From Nostoc punctiforme NIES-2108 (GTDB lineage Bacteria > Cyanobacteriota > Cyanobacteriia > Cyanobacteriales > Nostocaceae): a DNA stretch of 64,000 nt. Positions within the stretch are counted from its first letter, which is position 1. Each line of letters starts with the position of its first letter. The stretch covers positions 1 to 64,000 of the forward strand of contig LXQE01000147.1 in the NCBI GenBank assembly GCA_003326195.1. Reading direction: 5' to 3'. Shown one piece after another: positions 35,185 through 45,007 of this stretch. The notes under the pieces are model-generated. The model did no database searches. It was not told the DNA's origin and saw only the letters and a list, made by a program, of their open reading frames with translations. The translations under genes and the position numbers were made by a program.

Positions 35185-36312
35185 TTACACTTTCAGAAAC
35201 CAGCGTTGCCGATACATCAGAAAACCAACAGCCCACCACAACAACACGGTGACTAAGGCAAATAACAGGGAACCATTCAGCACACCCGCCCAAGATGCGA
35301 AAAAATTCTGGTAAATCCAATTGTAGGTACTGGGAGCGTCTTTGCCAGTGCCAATAGTAGTTTTGACTAAAATTTTAATTAATAAAACCGATGCAACGAA
35401 AAGAGCGATCGCATTTAAGCCCATAATTTCAAAAGGTTTACTCCAGCGACGCATCAGCCGTACTTCGATAAGTTCATAACAAGCTGCTAGTAATAATAAC
35501 GCCCAACCTGTTGTAAATACTACATAAGAACTTGTCCACAGCTTTTTGTTAATTGGGAATGTCCACCCCCATGCCCAACCGATAATTAAGCAACCGACTC
35601 CAAATAATCCTAAACCGATACTTGTGCGAGACTGTACAGGTTGACTGCGTATCCATTGACCAGTGAAGTAGCCAGCGAGGACACTTACTATCGCCGGAAT
35701 AGTACTGGAAAGTCCTTCTGGATCTCCCATAAAGTTGAAACCATCACCCTTGTATAAATGTGCTTTGGGAATAATCAGGCGGTCAACATAAGCGCCGAAA
35801 TTACCTTCTCGCGTCAAAACTCCCGCACCATATTCTGGCACTGCTACATACATCATCGTTAGCCAGTAGCCAATGAGTAGCACTGTTGCAAGTATCCATT
35901 GACCTTTGCGCGGAAGGTTGAGAACAGCTAGGGAAGCCAGCAGATAGGTAAGGCTGATGCGCTGCAACACTCCCATAATGCGGATACTATTCAAATCAAA
36001 AGTCCAAATACCCTGATTCCAAAAGCCATTTAGTAGCAAGCCGAAGGCAAAGAGAATGGTGGCGCGACGCAAGATGCGCCAGTAAACAGCTGAGGTTGGT
36101 TTATTGCCTTCGGTGTATTTTGACAGCGAGAAAGTCATTGCTACACCGACAATGAAGAGAAAGAAGGGAAATACCAAATCCGTTGGTGTGCAGCCATGCC
36201 ATTCGGCGTGGGCTAAAGGAGGATATACATCATCTGCGACACCCGCCATATTGACGAGAATCATTCCAGCGATGGTAATGCCGCGAAAAACATCCAGTGA
36301 AGTCAGGCGCAT
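35185..36312 (-). CDS. HGSNAT-like (DUF5009) membrane acyltransferase
   Basis: The 375-aa protein is mostly transmembrane (about ten helices). It starts MRLTSLDVFRGITIAGMILV, with the LDxFRG...G.ILVN signature. Later come HAEWHGCTPTDLVFPFFLFI, VGVAMTFSLSKY and GILPAIVSVLAGY-like sequence (here TIPAIVSVLAGYFTGQW). The family includes heparan-alpha-glucosaminide N-acetyltransferase and bacterial NagX-type proteins, which move acyl groups across membranes onto sugars. The conserved histidine in the HAEWHG segment is the likely acyl carrier. The gene stands alone, so the sugar acceptor is unknown. Confidence 0.85.
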   Translation of the reverse strand: MRLTSLDVFRGITIAGMILVNMAGVADDVYPPLAHAEWHGCTPTDLVFPFFLFIVGVAMTFSLSKYTEGNKPTSAVYWRILRRATILFAFGLLLNGFWNQGIWTFDLNSIRIMGVLQRISLTYLLASLAVLNLPRKGQWILATVLLIGYWLTMMYVAVPEYGAGVLTREGNFGAYVDRLIIPKAHLYKGDGFNFMGDPEGLSSTIPAIVSVLAGYFTGQWIRSQPVQSRTSIGLGLFGVGCLIIGWAWGWTFPINKKLWTSSYVVFTTGWALLLLAACYELIEVRLMRRWSKPFEIMGLNAIALFVASVLLIKILVKTTIGTGKDAPSTYNWIYQNFFASWAGVLNGSLLFALVTVLLWWAVGFLMYRQRWFLKV

Positions 36313-36832
36313 AGACGAAATTTTATGTTAGATGAAGTATCTAAGTTACCCCGGTTGATGAAGGTAATCAAGCAAAATTTATAGGTCTTTTCATCAAGGT
36401 TCCTGGAACAGTTCGGGTTTCTGCCAATACCATACTTGTGCGAAACCAGAAGTACGCGATCGCACTTAGACCACAGTTTTAGCTATCCAAAAAGGATTAG
36501 TAGTACCAGAACTGTTAATAAAGCTAGATATACTCAAATTTCAGTCAATCTACCTATTGTTATTTAAGTGGAAATGCAGTTGTCTTGTCATTAGACTTAG
36601 TATAAATTGCTATAAACAAAAGCTGTGACTAAAAAACAGCTAACTTTATTCAAGGCGTGCTTGCTTATATAACAACTAAAAATATTGCGGTTTTATCTCA
36701 TTAGATAAAAGGTTTAATTACCGATTTAATTTGGGAATGAAAGCGGATGCTGAGTCGTTCACTTTCTGTTTTGCTATACCCGATAAATATTACTAAGCTA
36801 AAGCTAATAAATTATATTTAAGGATAATAATT
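36313..36832. other. Spacer of 520 bp, no gene seen
   Basis: This divergent spacer separates the acyltransferase gene and the large DUF4347 gene and must hold both promoters. It contains a HIP1-like CGCGATCGCAC near 36457. I see no clear repeat, palindrome or promoter. The downstream start is preceded by AAGGATAATAATT, an acceptable ribosome site. Confidence 0.5.
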
Positions 36833-39800
36833 ATGATAAAACCACCAGAGACTCATCAACTTAAAACTATAAATAAGTCTACTATAAAATTACTAGAAGC
36901 CAGCACAAATCTTGTTTTTATAGATCCCAAAGTTATAGATTACCAAAGCTTAGTGGCTGGGATCACACTCGGCAGTGAAGTTGTTATTCTTGATGCTACT
37001 AGAGACGGGTTAGCACAAATCACCGAGTTTATAGCAAAACGTGAAACCAATTCAGTTCAATCAATTCACATTGTTTCCCACGGAAGTCTGGGAAGTTTGC
37101 AACTAGGATCAATCAACTTCAACTTTAGCAATCTGGATAGCTACAAAAATCAGTTACAAAAGTGGGCAAGTGCTTTAACTGAAAAAGCTGACATCCTACT
37201 TTATGGCTGTGATGTAGCCAGTGGTGAAGGCATAAAATTTGTACAGCAGATTAGCCAAATTACTGGAGCAGATGTTGCCGCTTCCACTGACAAAACCGGA
37301 AGTGCAGCTTTAGGTGGCGACTGGAATTTAGAAGTGAAGACAGGGAAAATTGAGGCTTCTCTGGCATTTAAACCTGAAATAATACAGGCTTATCAATCGA
37401 TTTTGCCAGCTACTTTTACTGGCACATACTCTCAAAACTTTAACTCATTAGCTATTTCTGGAACACCAGCTTGGGTTAATGATTCAACTATTTCGGGCTG
37501 GTATTCTACGAGAACAACTTACAGTCCTGGTACTGGCAGTAATAACACAGGTGGATTGTACAGTTTTGGTAGCTCTAATAACCCAGACCGGGCACTTGGT
37601 TCTCTAGCTTCTGGGACTACAGGAACTATTTATTATGGGTTGCGCCTCCAAAACAACACAGGTTCAGCAATTACTAAGTTGCAAGTAAGTTACACCGGTG
37701 AACAATGGCGTAATGGTGGTAATACATTGCAGCAACAGTTGAAATTCAGTTATCAAACTGGGTCAAGTATCACAAATTTAACAACAGGAACATGGACGCC
37801 AGTCACATCGCTAGATTTCACAGGGCCAATTGCAACTACAACCGCAGGTCCCCTGATTGGCAATTTGATTGCCAATCAAGTTGTTATAACGCCTGTAATA
37901 TTTAATTTAGCGACCCCAATCGCTAATGGTGAAGAGATTATATTGCGTTGGGAAGATATAGATGATGGAGGCAACGATCATGGTTTAGCCATTGACGATG
38001 TATCTATCAAAGTAGATAACACCACCTACATAGTAACTAACATCAATGACAGTGGTACTGGTTCGTTAAGGCAAGCTCTTATCAATGCCAATAACGATCC
38101 AGGGATTGAGACAATTATCTTTGATCCGACTGGGATATTCGGTGATGCTACCCCCGACACCATTACCCTCACTTCTGGGGAATTGAGTATCACTGAAGGA
38201 GTTATCATTCAAGGAACTGGGGCGAATAAACTCACCATCAGTGGTAACAATACTTCCCGTATTTTTAATGCCAGTGCCTCCCTATCAATTGATGGGTTGA
38301 AGATAACTGGGGGAAATGCAGGCAGTAATAATAACGGTGGCGGCATCTACAGCACTAGTAGTGTCACAGTCAGCAATAGTAATCTTTCTGGCAACATAGC
38401 GGCCCTTGGAGCAGGCATCTACAGCAGTAGTAGTGTCACAGCTAGTAATAGCACTATTTCTGGCAACACAGCGAACACTAGCGGCGGCGGCATCTACAGC
38501 ACTAGTAGTGTCACAGCTACTAATAGCACTATTTCTGGCAACACAGCGAACACTAATGGCGGCGGCATCTACAGCAGCACTAACACACTTAGTAATAGCA
38601 CTGTTTCCAGTAACACCGCAAAAGTCAACGGCGGCGGTATCTATTCTGGCGGTGGCACCGTAAGTAATAGCACTATATTTGGCAACACCGCTGATAGCGA
38701 TAACAATAACACAGGTAATGGTGGCGGAATTTATAGATCTGCTGGTACTTGGAGCATTAGCAATAGCATCATTGCTGGCAATATTGATTTAGGTGATGAT
38801 GCACCCGATGTCTATGGTGCCAACTTCAATGGTAATGCTTACAACCTGATTGGCAAAATTGCTGGTAAAATATCGGGGACTTTGGGTACGGGTACAGATA
38901 TTATTAACCCCAACCCCGGACTCAAACCGCTAGGAGATTACGGTGGTTCGACACAAACTCACGCTCTATACTTTAACAGTCCTGCCAGGAATGCTGGCGA
39001 TCCGGCTTACAATGGTGGCTTAACTACCGACCAACGCGGCACAGATTTTAACCGTATTGAAAGCAGCAGAATTGACATTGGAGCATTTGAATATGTACTT
39101 CCAAAAGTCAGCTTTGGTGCTGCTACGTACAATACAACAGAAGATAGTACCGCCACTACAGTAACTATTTCTGTTACCTTAGATGCCTCTCCTGAAACCG
39201 CTGTCACAATTCCTATTGTCGTTAAAAATAGTAGTACGGCGACTAGTGGCAACGATTACACTTTTTCCCCCACTACCATCTATTTTACTGCTGGGGCAAC
39301 AGGCGCAAATTTAACACAGCTAATTACTTTTACTATTAACCCAGACGATTTACCTGAGAATGCAGAAACAGTTGTACTCAACTTCGGTACACCAATAGGG
39401 GCTGATTTGGGGACAATAACTGAAACTACTCTAAATATTGCTGCTAATGATGCGATTCAATATGCAATTTTTACTCCCACCTCAACTTTAACTGAAGGTA
39501 ATAGTGGTACTGAAGCTGTTAGCTTCACGGTTACTCGCAGTGGTGGTATTGGCGTGGCTAGTACCATAGATTACGCTTTTAGCGGTGCAGCAATTTTTGG
39601 CAGTGACTATAACAATATTCAAGTGATGGGTGGAGGAACTGCTGTATCTGGGACTTTAAGCTTCGCTGTTGGGGAAACCACAAAGACAATTACAGCCGAT
39701 ATTTTGGGTGACAATACACTTGAACTCAATGAAGACATTACTGTTATCCTAAGTAACCCCAGCCTCATAACTGGAGCGCCAAATTCCACAATTACTAACA

Positions 39801-42229
39801 GTTCGGCTATAGTAAACATCATCAACGATGATAGCCAACCAACTATCAGTATCTCAGATGTCTCTGTTATTGAAGGCAACACAGGTGCAACAGCTAACAC
39901 TAATTTCACTATCAGTCTTTCTAATCCTAATTCTCAGCAAGTTACTGTAAATTTCAACACGGTTGATGGCACTGCCCAAATTGCTGACTCGGATTACAAC
40001 TCTGCTTCTGGGACGATTACTTTCAATCCTGGCGAAACTAGTAAAACTCTTAGCATTGGTGTTGTAGGCGATAACAAATTTGAAACTGACGAGACATTTT
40101 CTGTCAATCTTTTGGGTGCAACAAATGCCGCGATCGCAGATAATTTAGGAGTTGCTACCATCATCAACGATGATAATCAACCAACTATCAGCATCTCTGA
40201 TGTCTCAGTTTCTGAAGGCAATACAGGCACAACAACTAATGCCAACTTTATTGTCACTCTCTCCAATGCCAGTTATCAGCAAGTTACGGTAAATTACAAC
40301 ACGAATGATGGTACTGCTCAAGTTGCTGATTCTGATTACAACTCTGCTTCCGGGATAATTACTTTCAATCCTGGCGAAACTAGCAAAACTCTTAGCATTG
40401 GCATTATTGGTGATAACAAATCTGAAACTGACGAGACATTTTCTGTCAATCTTTTGGGTGCAACAAATGCCGCGATCGCAGATAGTTTAGGGGTTTATAC
40501 CATCATTGATGATGACAGCCAACCAACTATCACTATCTCGGATGTCTCTGTTACTGAAGAGAACACGGGTACAACAACTAATGCTAACTTTACTATCAGT
40601 CTTTCTAATCCTAGTTATCAGCAGGTTACTGTAAATTACAACACGATTGATGGCACTGCTGCTGCTACTGACTCTGATTACAACCCGGCTTCTGGGACGA
40701 TTACTTTCAATCCTGGCGAAACTAGCAAACCTCTTAGCATTGGCGTTATTGGTGATAATAAATTTGAAACTGACGAGATATTTTCTGTCAATCTTTTGGG
40801 TGCGACAAATGCCGCGATCACAGATAGTTTAGGAGTTGCTACCATTATCAACGATGATAACCAACCAACTATCACTATCTCGGATGTTTCGGTTACTGAA
40901 GACAACACAGGTGCAACAACTAACGCTAATTTCACTATCAGTCTTTCTAATCCTAGTTATCAGCAAGTTACTGTAAATTATAACACGATTGATGGCACTG
41001 CTGATGCTGCTGACTCTGATTATAACTCTGCTTTTGGGACGATTACTTTCAATCCTGGCGAAATCAGTAAAACTCTTAGCATTGGTGTTGTAGGCGATAA
41101 CAAATTTGAAACTGATGAGACATTTTCTGTCAATCTTTTGGGTGCGACAAATGCCGCGATCGCAGATAGTTTAGGAATTGCTACCATCATTAATGATGAT
41201 AACCAACCAACTATCAGCATCTCGGATGTCTCAATTGCTGAAGGTAACATAGGCACGACAAGTAATGCTAACTTTACTATTAGTCTCTCCAATCCTAGTT
41301 ATCAGCAGGTTACTGTAAATTACAACACGAGTGATGGCACTGCTCAAATTGCTGACTCTGATTACAACTCTGATTTAGGAACGATTATTTTCGCTCCTGG
41401 TGAAACTAGCAAAGTTATTAGCATTAGCGTCATAAGCGATAACCAAAGTGAAGCCAACGAGACATTTTCTGTCAATCTTTCAGGCGCGACAAATGCTGCG
41501 ATCGCAGATAGTTTAGGAATCGCTACCATCATTGATGATGACAACCCAACAACTGTCAGTATCTCGGATGTCTCAATTGCTGAAGGTAACACAGGCACAA
41601 CAACTAATGCTAACTTTATCGTCACTCTCTCCGCACCGAGTTTACAGCAGGTTACTGTAAATTACAACACGAGTGATGGCACTGCGAAAACTTCTGACTC
41701 TGATTACAACGCTGCTTCCGGGACAATCGTTTTCAATCCTGGCGAAACCACCAAAACTCTTGGTATTGGTGTCATAGGTGATAGCAAAGCTGAAACCAAC
41801 GAGACATTTTCTGTTAATCTCTTCGGTGCTACAAACACCACAATTACTGATAGCTTGGGAGTGGCTACTATCACAAATGATGATGATCCCCCCACCATTA
41901 GCATTGCAGATGTATTAGTCAAAGAAGGCACAACAGGGATGATAACTAATGCCAATTTTGTCGTCACTCTCTCGAATGAATTTTATCAACGGGTGATTGT
42001 AAATTACAGTACGAGTGATGGTACTGCCAAAGAATCTGACTCGGATTACAATTTTGGGCTGGGGACAATTATTTTTGACTATGGCGAAACCAGCAAAGTT
42101 ATTAGTATTGGCGTCAGAGGTGATAATAAAGTTGAACCCAATGAAACATTTTTTGTCAATATCTATGGTGCAGCAAATGCCACATTTAATAATAACCAAG
42201 GAGTTGGCACAATCAACAATGATGACTAA
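36833..42229 (+). CDS. Giant secreted-type protein: DUF4347, jelly-roll, beta-helix, Calx-beta repeats
   Basis: The 1798-aa product begins with DUF4347 (about 26-190: LVFIDPKVIDYQSL, IHIVSHGSLGSLQLG, DILLYGCDVASGEG), a module found at the N-terminus of large cyanobacterial surface proteins. A beta-sandwich domain with DHGLAIDDVSIKV (~195-393) follows. Next is a right-handed beta-helix (~396-755) with SNSTISGNTA repeats. Two divergent Calx-beta domains precede seven Calx-beta units of 114 residues each (QPTISISDVSVxEGNTG...), near-identical apart from the last. There is no N-terminal signal peptide, and the protein stops right after the last Calx-beta unit with no RTX nonapeptides. Calx-beta domains bind calcium and mediate adhesion. 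Export by a type I system is plausible but not shown. Confidence 0.88.
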   Translation: MIKPPETHQLKTINKSTIKLLEASTNLVFIDPKVIDYQSLVAGITLGSEVVILDATRDGLAQITEFIAKRETNSVQSIHIVSHGSLGSLQLGSINFNFSNLDSYKNQLQKWASALTEKADILLYGCDVASGEGIKFVQQISQITGADVAASTDKTGSAALGGDWNLEVKTGKIEASLAFKPEIIQAYQSILPATFTGTYSQNFNSLAISGTPAWVNDSTISGWYSTRTTYSPGTGSNNTGGLYSFGSSNNPDRALGSLASGTTGTIYYGLRLQNNTGSAITKLQVSYTGEQWRNGGNTLQQQLKFSYQTGSSITNLTTGTWTPVTSLDFTGPIATTTAGPLIGNLIANQVVITPVIFNLATPIANGEEIILRWEDIDDGGNDHGLAIDDVSIKVDNTTYIVTNINDSGTGSLRQALINANNDPGIETIIFDPTGIFGDATPDTITLTSGELSITEGVIIQGTGANKLTISGNNTSRIFNASASLSIDGLKITGGNAGSNNNGGGIYSTSSVTVSNSNLSGNIAALGAGIYSSSSVTASNSTISGNTANTSGGGIYSTSSVTATNSTISGNTANTNGGGIYSSTNTLSNSTVSSNTAKVNGGGIYSGGGTVSNSTIFGNTADSDNNNTGNGGGIYRSAGTWSISNSIIAGNIDLGDDAPDVYGANFNGNAYNLIGKIAGKISGTLGTGTDIINPNPGLKPLGDYGGSTQTHALYFNSPARNAGDPAYNGGLTTDQRGTDFNRIESSRIDIGAFEYVLPKVSFGAATYNTTEDSTATTVTISVTLDASPETAVTIPIVVKNSSTATSGNDYTFSPTTIYFTAGATGANLTQLITFTINPDDLPENAETVVLNFGTPIGADLGTITETTLNIAANDAIQYAIFTPTSTLTEGNSGTEAVSFTVTRSGGIGVASTIDYAFSGAAIFGSDYNNIQVMGGGTAVSGTLSFAVGETTKTITADILGDNTLELNEDITVILSNPSLITGAPNSTITNSSAIVNIINDDSQPTISISDVSVIEGNTGATANTNFTISLSNPNSQQVTVNFNTVDGTAQIADSDYNSASGTITFNPGETSKTLSIGVVGDNKFETDETFSVNLLGATNAAIADNLGVATIINDDNQPTISISDVSVSEGNTGTTTNANFIVTLSNASYQQVTVNYNTNDGTAQVADSDYNSASGIITFNPGETSKTLSIGIIGDNKSETDETFSVNLLGATNAAIADSLGVYTIIDDDSQPTITISDVSVTEENTGTTTNANFTISLSNPSYQQVTVNYNTIDGTAAATDSDYNPASGTITFNPGETSKPLSIGVIGDNKFETDEIFSVNLLGATNAAITDSLGVATIINDDNQPTITISDVSVTEDNTGATTNANFTISLSNPSYQQVTVNYNTIDGTADAADSDYNSAFGTITFNPGEISKTLSIGVVGDNKFETDETFSVNLLGATNAAIADSLGIATIINDDNQPTISISDVSIAEGNIGTTSNANFTISLSNPSYQQVTVNYNTSDGTAQIADSDYNSDLGTIIFAPGETSKVISISVISDNQSEANETFSVNLSGATNAAIADSLGIATIIDDDNPTTVSISDVSIAEGNTGTTTNANFIVTLSAPSLQQVTVNYNTSDGTAKTSDSDYNAASGTIVFNPGETTKTLGIGVIGDSKAETNETFSVNLFGATNTTITDSLGVATITNDDDPPTISIADVLVKEGTTGMITNANFVVTLSNEFYQRVIVNYSTSDGTAKESDSDYNFGLGTIIFDYGETSKVISIGVRGDNKVEPNETFFVNIYGAANATFNNNQGVGTINNDD
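39836..42226 (+). repeat. 342-bp coding tandem repeat, seven copies
   Basis: Unit starts (CAACCAACTATCAG...) fall at 39836, 40178, 40520, 40862 and 41204, exactly 342 bp apart; the next begin near 41546 and 41888. Copies 1-5 share long identical stretches (for example GGCGAAACTAGTAAAACTCT and TTTTCTGTCAATCTTTTGGG). Copies 6 and 7 are older or more diverged. Confidence 0.92.
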
Positions 42230-42523
42230 TCGTTATTGAGCAAAACATTAGCGATCGCTGCAATTATCTCAGTCTAGAGTAGCCGTTGGTGACATACTTA
42301 TATTAAAAACTACGGTTTCTTAATTTACTCGTCCAACTTTTTGTATTATAGGTATAAACAAGAACATAAATTATACTTAAAATTAGTTGAGCTAGCATTT
42401 TAAAATGCAGGATTAAGCCATTATCAAAAAAATTTATCCTAAAATCAAATATTCAGTAAATTTACGTATGCGAATTGAAGTCTTCTCAATGAATAGTAGA
42501 ATTAGGCCATAGAGGAGAAGACT

Positions 42524-42988
42524 GTGACGCTCTTAAATGAAGCTCAATTAGAGCAACTAAAGGAAATAACCACACGCTTGCGACAAGTAAGACAAGAAAA
42601 ATCTATCCGCATAGAAGAAATAGCCTCTCAAACAATGATTCGAGCAGGTATTTTGCAAGCTTTAGAAGAAGATCGATTTGAAGAATTGCCTGAGCCGATT
42701 TTTCTTCAAGGATTCATCCGTCGTTATGGAGATGCTTTAGGCCTGGATGGAAATGCTTTATCATACAGCCTTATAACCAATGTTGTCTGTCAAGATTCTA
42801 AAAATACTCATCACAATTCAGACAACAAACAAAATACATATATTCCTCTTGTTCTGACCTATATTTTATTATTGGTCGGTGCATCTGCTGGTCTTCTTCA
42901 TATACTTAATCCACAGCTTACAGCTGAATCTCTGATCCCAGGAGACAATAATCAACAGTCAATAGTCAGTAACCAGACTAACAAATGA
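42524..42988 (+). CDS. Short RodZ-like protein: HTH_25 domain plus one transmembrane helix
   Basis: The 154-aa product has a RodZ-type helix-turn-helix (LRQVRQEKSIRIEEIASQTM, IRAGILQALEEDRFEELPEP, IFLQGFIRRYGDALGLDG). A transmembrane segment follows (~105-125, IPLVLTYILLLVGASAGLLH) with a ~25-residue tail. RodZ ties MreB to the membrane to shape the cell wall. The periplasmic DUF4115 domain of full RodZ is absent, so this is a truncated or specialised form. The start is GTG with GAGGAG 9-12 bases upstream. Confidence 0.8.
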   Translation: MTLLNEAQLEQLKEITTRLRQVRQEKSIRIEEIASQTMIRAGILQALEEDRFEELPEPIFLQGFIRRYGDALGLDGNALSYSLITNVVCQDSKNTHHNSDNKQNTYIPLVLTYILLLVGASAGLLHILNPQLTAESLIPGDNNQQSIVSNQTNK

Positions 42989-43009
42989 CCAAAAAAGCAG
43001 AAAGACTGG

Positions 43010-43033
43010 AGAGACGCGATTAATCGCGTCTCT
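43010..43033. repeat. Dispersed 24-bp perfect palindrome
   Basis: It has the same core as at 2771 (AGACGCGATTAATCGCGTCT), extended by AG and CT to 24 bp. It lies 22 bp after the RodZ-like stop and is followed by an AATGACAAATGACC STRR run to 43082. Confidence 0.9.
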
Positions 43034-43086
43034 ACTCAGTAGAGAAGAAGAATTAAGAACCAATGACAAATGACCAATGACAATTT

Positions 43087-44547
43087 TCAAGATATTTGCG
43101 GTTTACGCAGATGCCAAGTAGTGGATTGCTCATAAGCATAAGCTACCTGAAACAGTAGGTCTTCTCGCAGCACATTGCCAATTAGCTGTAATCCTATCGG
43201 TAGCCCCTGATCGTCAAAACCACATGGCAAACTTAAACTGGGTAAACCAGCAAGATTTACAGGAATAGTCATCAAGTCAGTTAAATACATACTCAAGGGA
43301 TCAGTAGTTTTTTCCCCTGCTTTGAATGCTGTAGTGGGAGATGTGGGACAAACTAACACATCAACTGCACCAAAAGCCTTTTCAAAGTCTTGCTTAATCA
43401 AAGTACGGACTTTTTGCGCTTTCAGGTAGTAAGCGTCATAATAGCCAGCCGAAAGGGCGTAAGTGCCAATCATAATCCGGCGTTTGACTTCTGTACCGAA
43501 ACCAGCGGCACGGGTACGAGTGTACATTGATAGCAGATTATCGGCATCAGGAGCGCGATACCCATATTTCACGCCATCGTAACGAGCCAGGTTTGCTGAT
43601 GCTTCCGATGGGGCGATAATGTAGTAGGTGGGTAAGCCATAGCGAAAGCGGGGACAGGAAATTATATGAATTTCCGCCCCCAAGCTTTGTAGTTGATCTA
43701 CTGCTTTGGTAACAGCTTGTTCCACTACAGGGTCTAAACCTTCACCAAAAGTTTCTTTAATGATACCAATTCTCAGCTGACCTCTGGGTTTGAAGTTTGG
43801 TTTTAAGCTAGCAGCATAGTTGGGAATGGCAACTTTTAGGCTGGTAGAGTCTTTGGGATCGTAACCTGCGATCGCACTTAATAAGATTGCCGCATCTTCT
43901 ACCGTATTTCCAAATGGCCCAATTTGATCCAAAGACGAAGCGTAAGCCACCAAACCATAACGAGAAACCAAACCATAAGTGGGTTTCATCCCCACAACAC
44001 CACAGAAAGACGCAGGTTGGCGAATCGAACCGCCAGTATCAGAACCGAGCGCAACTACACATTCTTGAGCCGCCACCGCTGCCGCCGAACCTCCAGAAGA
44101 ACCGCCTGGAACTCGTGACAAATCCCAAGGATTAGCCGTGACTTGATAGGCAGAGTTTTCAGTGGAACTACCCATTGCAAACTCATCCAAGTTGGTTTTG
44201 CCTACCATTACCGCCCCAGCATCTGCCAGTTTTTGCGTCGCTGTTGATTCATAAGGCGGCACAAAATTTTCTAAAATCCGAGAGGCACAGGTGGTAGGAA
44301 TCCCCTTGGTACACATATTGTCCTTGATACCCACAGGAATGCCCGCTAGCAGCCCAATTTCTTCTCCTGCGGCAATTTTGGCATCCACAGCATCCGCCTG
44401 CTCTAATGCCCGATCTGCCGTCACACATAAAAAGCTGTGCAATTTCGGCTCTAACGCTTGAATGCGCTCTAAAGCTTCTTGGGTAATTTCAACGGCAGAA
44501 CGTTCTTTTTTAACCAGCTGGTGGTGCAACTCGCGGATGGATGCCAT
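43087..44547 (-). CDS. gatA: Aspartyl/glutamyl-tRNA(Asn/Gln) amidotransferase subunit A
   Basis: GatA is the amidase of GatCAB, which makes Gln-tRNA(Gln) by transamidating Glu-tRNA(Gln). The 486-aa product has the amidase signature. It includes [13 protein letters not shown] (catalytic Lys), [16 protein letters not shown] (Ser-cisSer-Lys triad region), [16 protein letters not shown] (acyl Ser) and a C-terminal [15 protein letters not shown]. Length and start ([20 protein letters not shown]) match the family. gatB and gatC are not adjacent, as is usual in cyanobacteria. Confidence 0.97.
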   Translation of the reverse strand: MASIRELHHQLVKKERSAVEITQEALERIQALEPKLHSFLCVTADRALEQADAVDAKIAAGEEIGLLAGIPVGIKDNMCTKGIPTTCASRILENFVPPYESTATQKLADAGAVMVGKTNLDEFAMGSSTENSAYQVTANPWDLSRVPGGSSGGSAAAVAAQECVVALGSDTGGSIRQPASFCGVVGMKPTYGLVSRYGLVAYASSLDQIGPFGNTVEDAAILLSAIAGYDPKDSTSLKVAIPNYAASLKPNFKPRGQLRIGIIKETFGEGLDPVVEQAVTKAVDQLQSLGAEIHIISCPRFRYGLPTYYIIAPSEASANLARYDGVKYGYRAPDADNLLSMYTRTRAAGFGTEVKRRIMIGTYALSAGYYDAYYLKAQKVRTLIKQDFEKAFGAVDVLVCPTSPTTAFKAGEKTTDPLSMYLTDLMTIPVNLAGLPSLSLPCGFDDQGLPIGLQLIGNVLREDLLFQVAYAYEQSTTWHLRKPQIS

Positions 44548-44899
44548 GATTGCTCTCTTTGATGACTCAAGTCATTGATTCTAGTACATATTGGTCGATA
44601 TTGGGTATTGGTTATTGGGTATTGGGCATTGGTTATTCTCCTCCGCTCTTCATTCCCCATTCATCTGACTAAGCGGATTAATATGTATTGAAATGTATTT
44701 AATAACTTTTGAAAAACAGCAAATATATGGCTACCAACCGTCTATTGAATAGTTTGCCAAAGTTTTCATATATATTGGCTACTTTTGTGTAAGAGTATAG
44801 CAGTGTTTTCTAGTGATATAATTTTGTATTACAACCCTTATTAATACTACAAAATTCATAATTTTATCAACTCCACAAAATTTTTCGAGGTAAGGTAGG
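44548..44899. other. Divergent spacer with STRR (352 bp)
   Basis: The gatA-proximal part contains ATTGGGTATTGGTTATTGGGT-type heptamers (44587-44636). The rest is AT-rich and must contain the promoter for the dnaE fragment gene. A GAGGTAAGG ribosome site precedes the ATG at 44900. No further gene is visible. Confidence 0.6.
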
Positions 44900-45007
44900 A
44901 TGATAAAAATAGCCACGCGTAGATATTTAGGCAAACAAAATGTTTATGACATTGGGGTTGAACGCGACCATAATTTTACAATAAAAAATGGCTTTATAGC
45001 TTCCAAT
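44900..45007 (+). other. Split DnaE intein C-fragment coding region
   Basis: Codons 1-36 of the gene encode Int-C. Key elements are the penultimate-Ser, terminal-Asn boundary (IASN), the block F-like VYDIGVERDHNF with its conserved Asp and His, and Cys+1 in the extein. Terminal Asn cyclisation releases the intein after the thioester shuttle with the N-fragment. Confidence 0.95.

Noticed and set aside
38026..42199. Several minus-strand frames (80-96 codons) opposite the Calx-beta gene
   Set aside because: They repeat with the 342-bp period and have valine/leucine-rich shadows of the coding strand. They are antisense artefacts.
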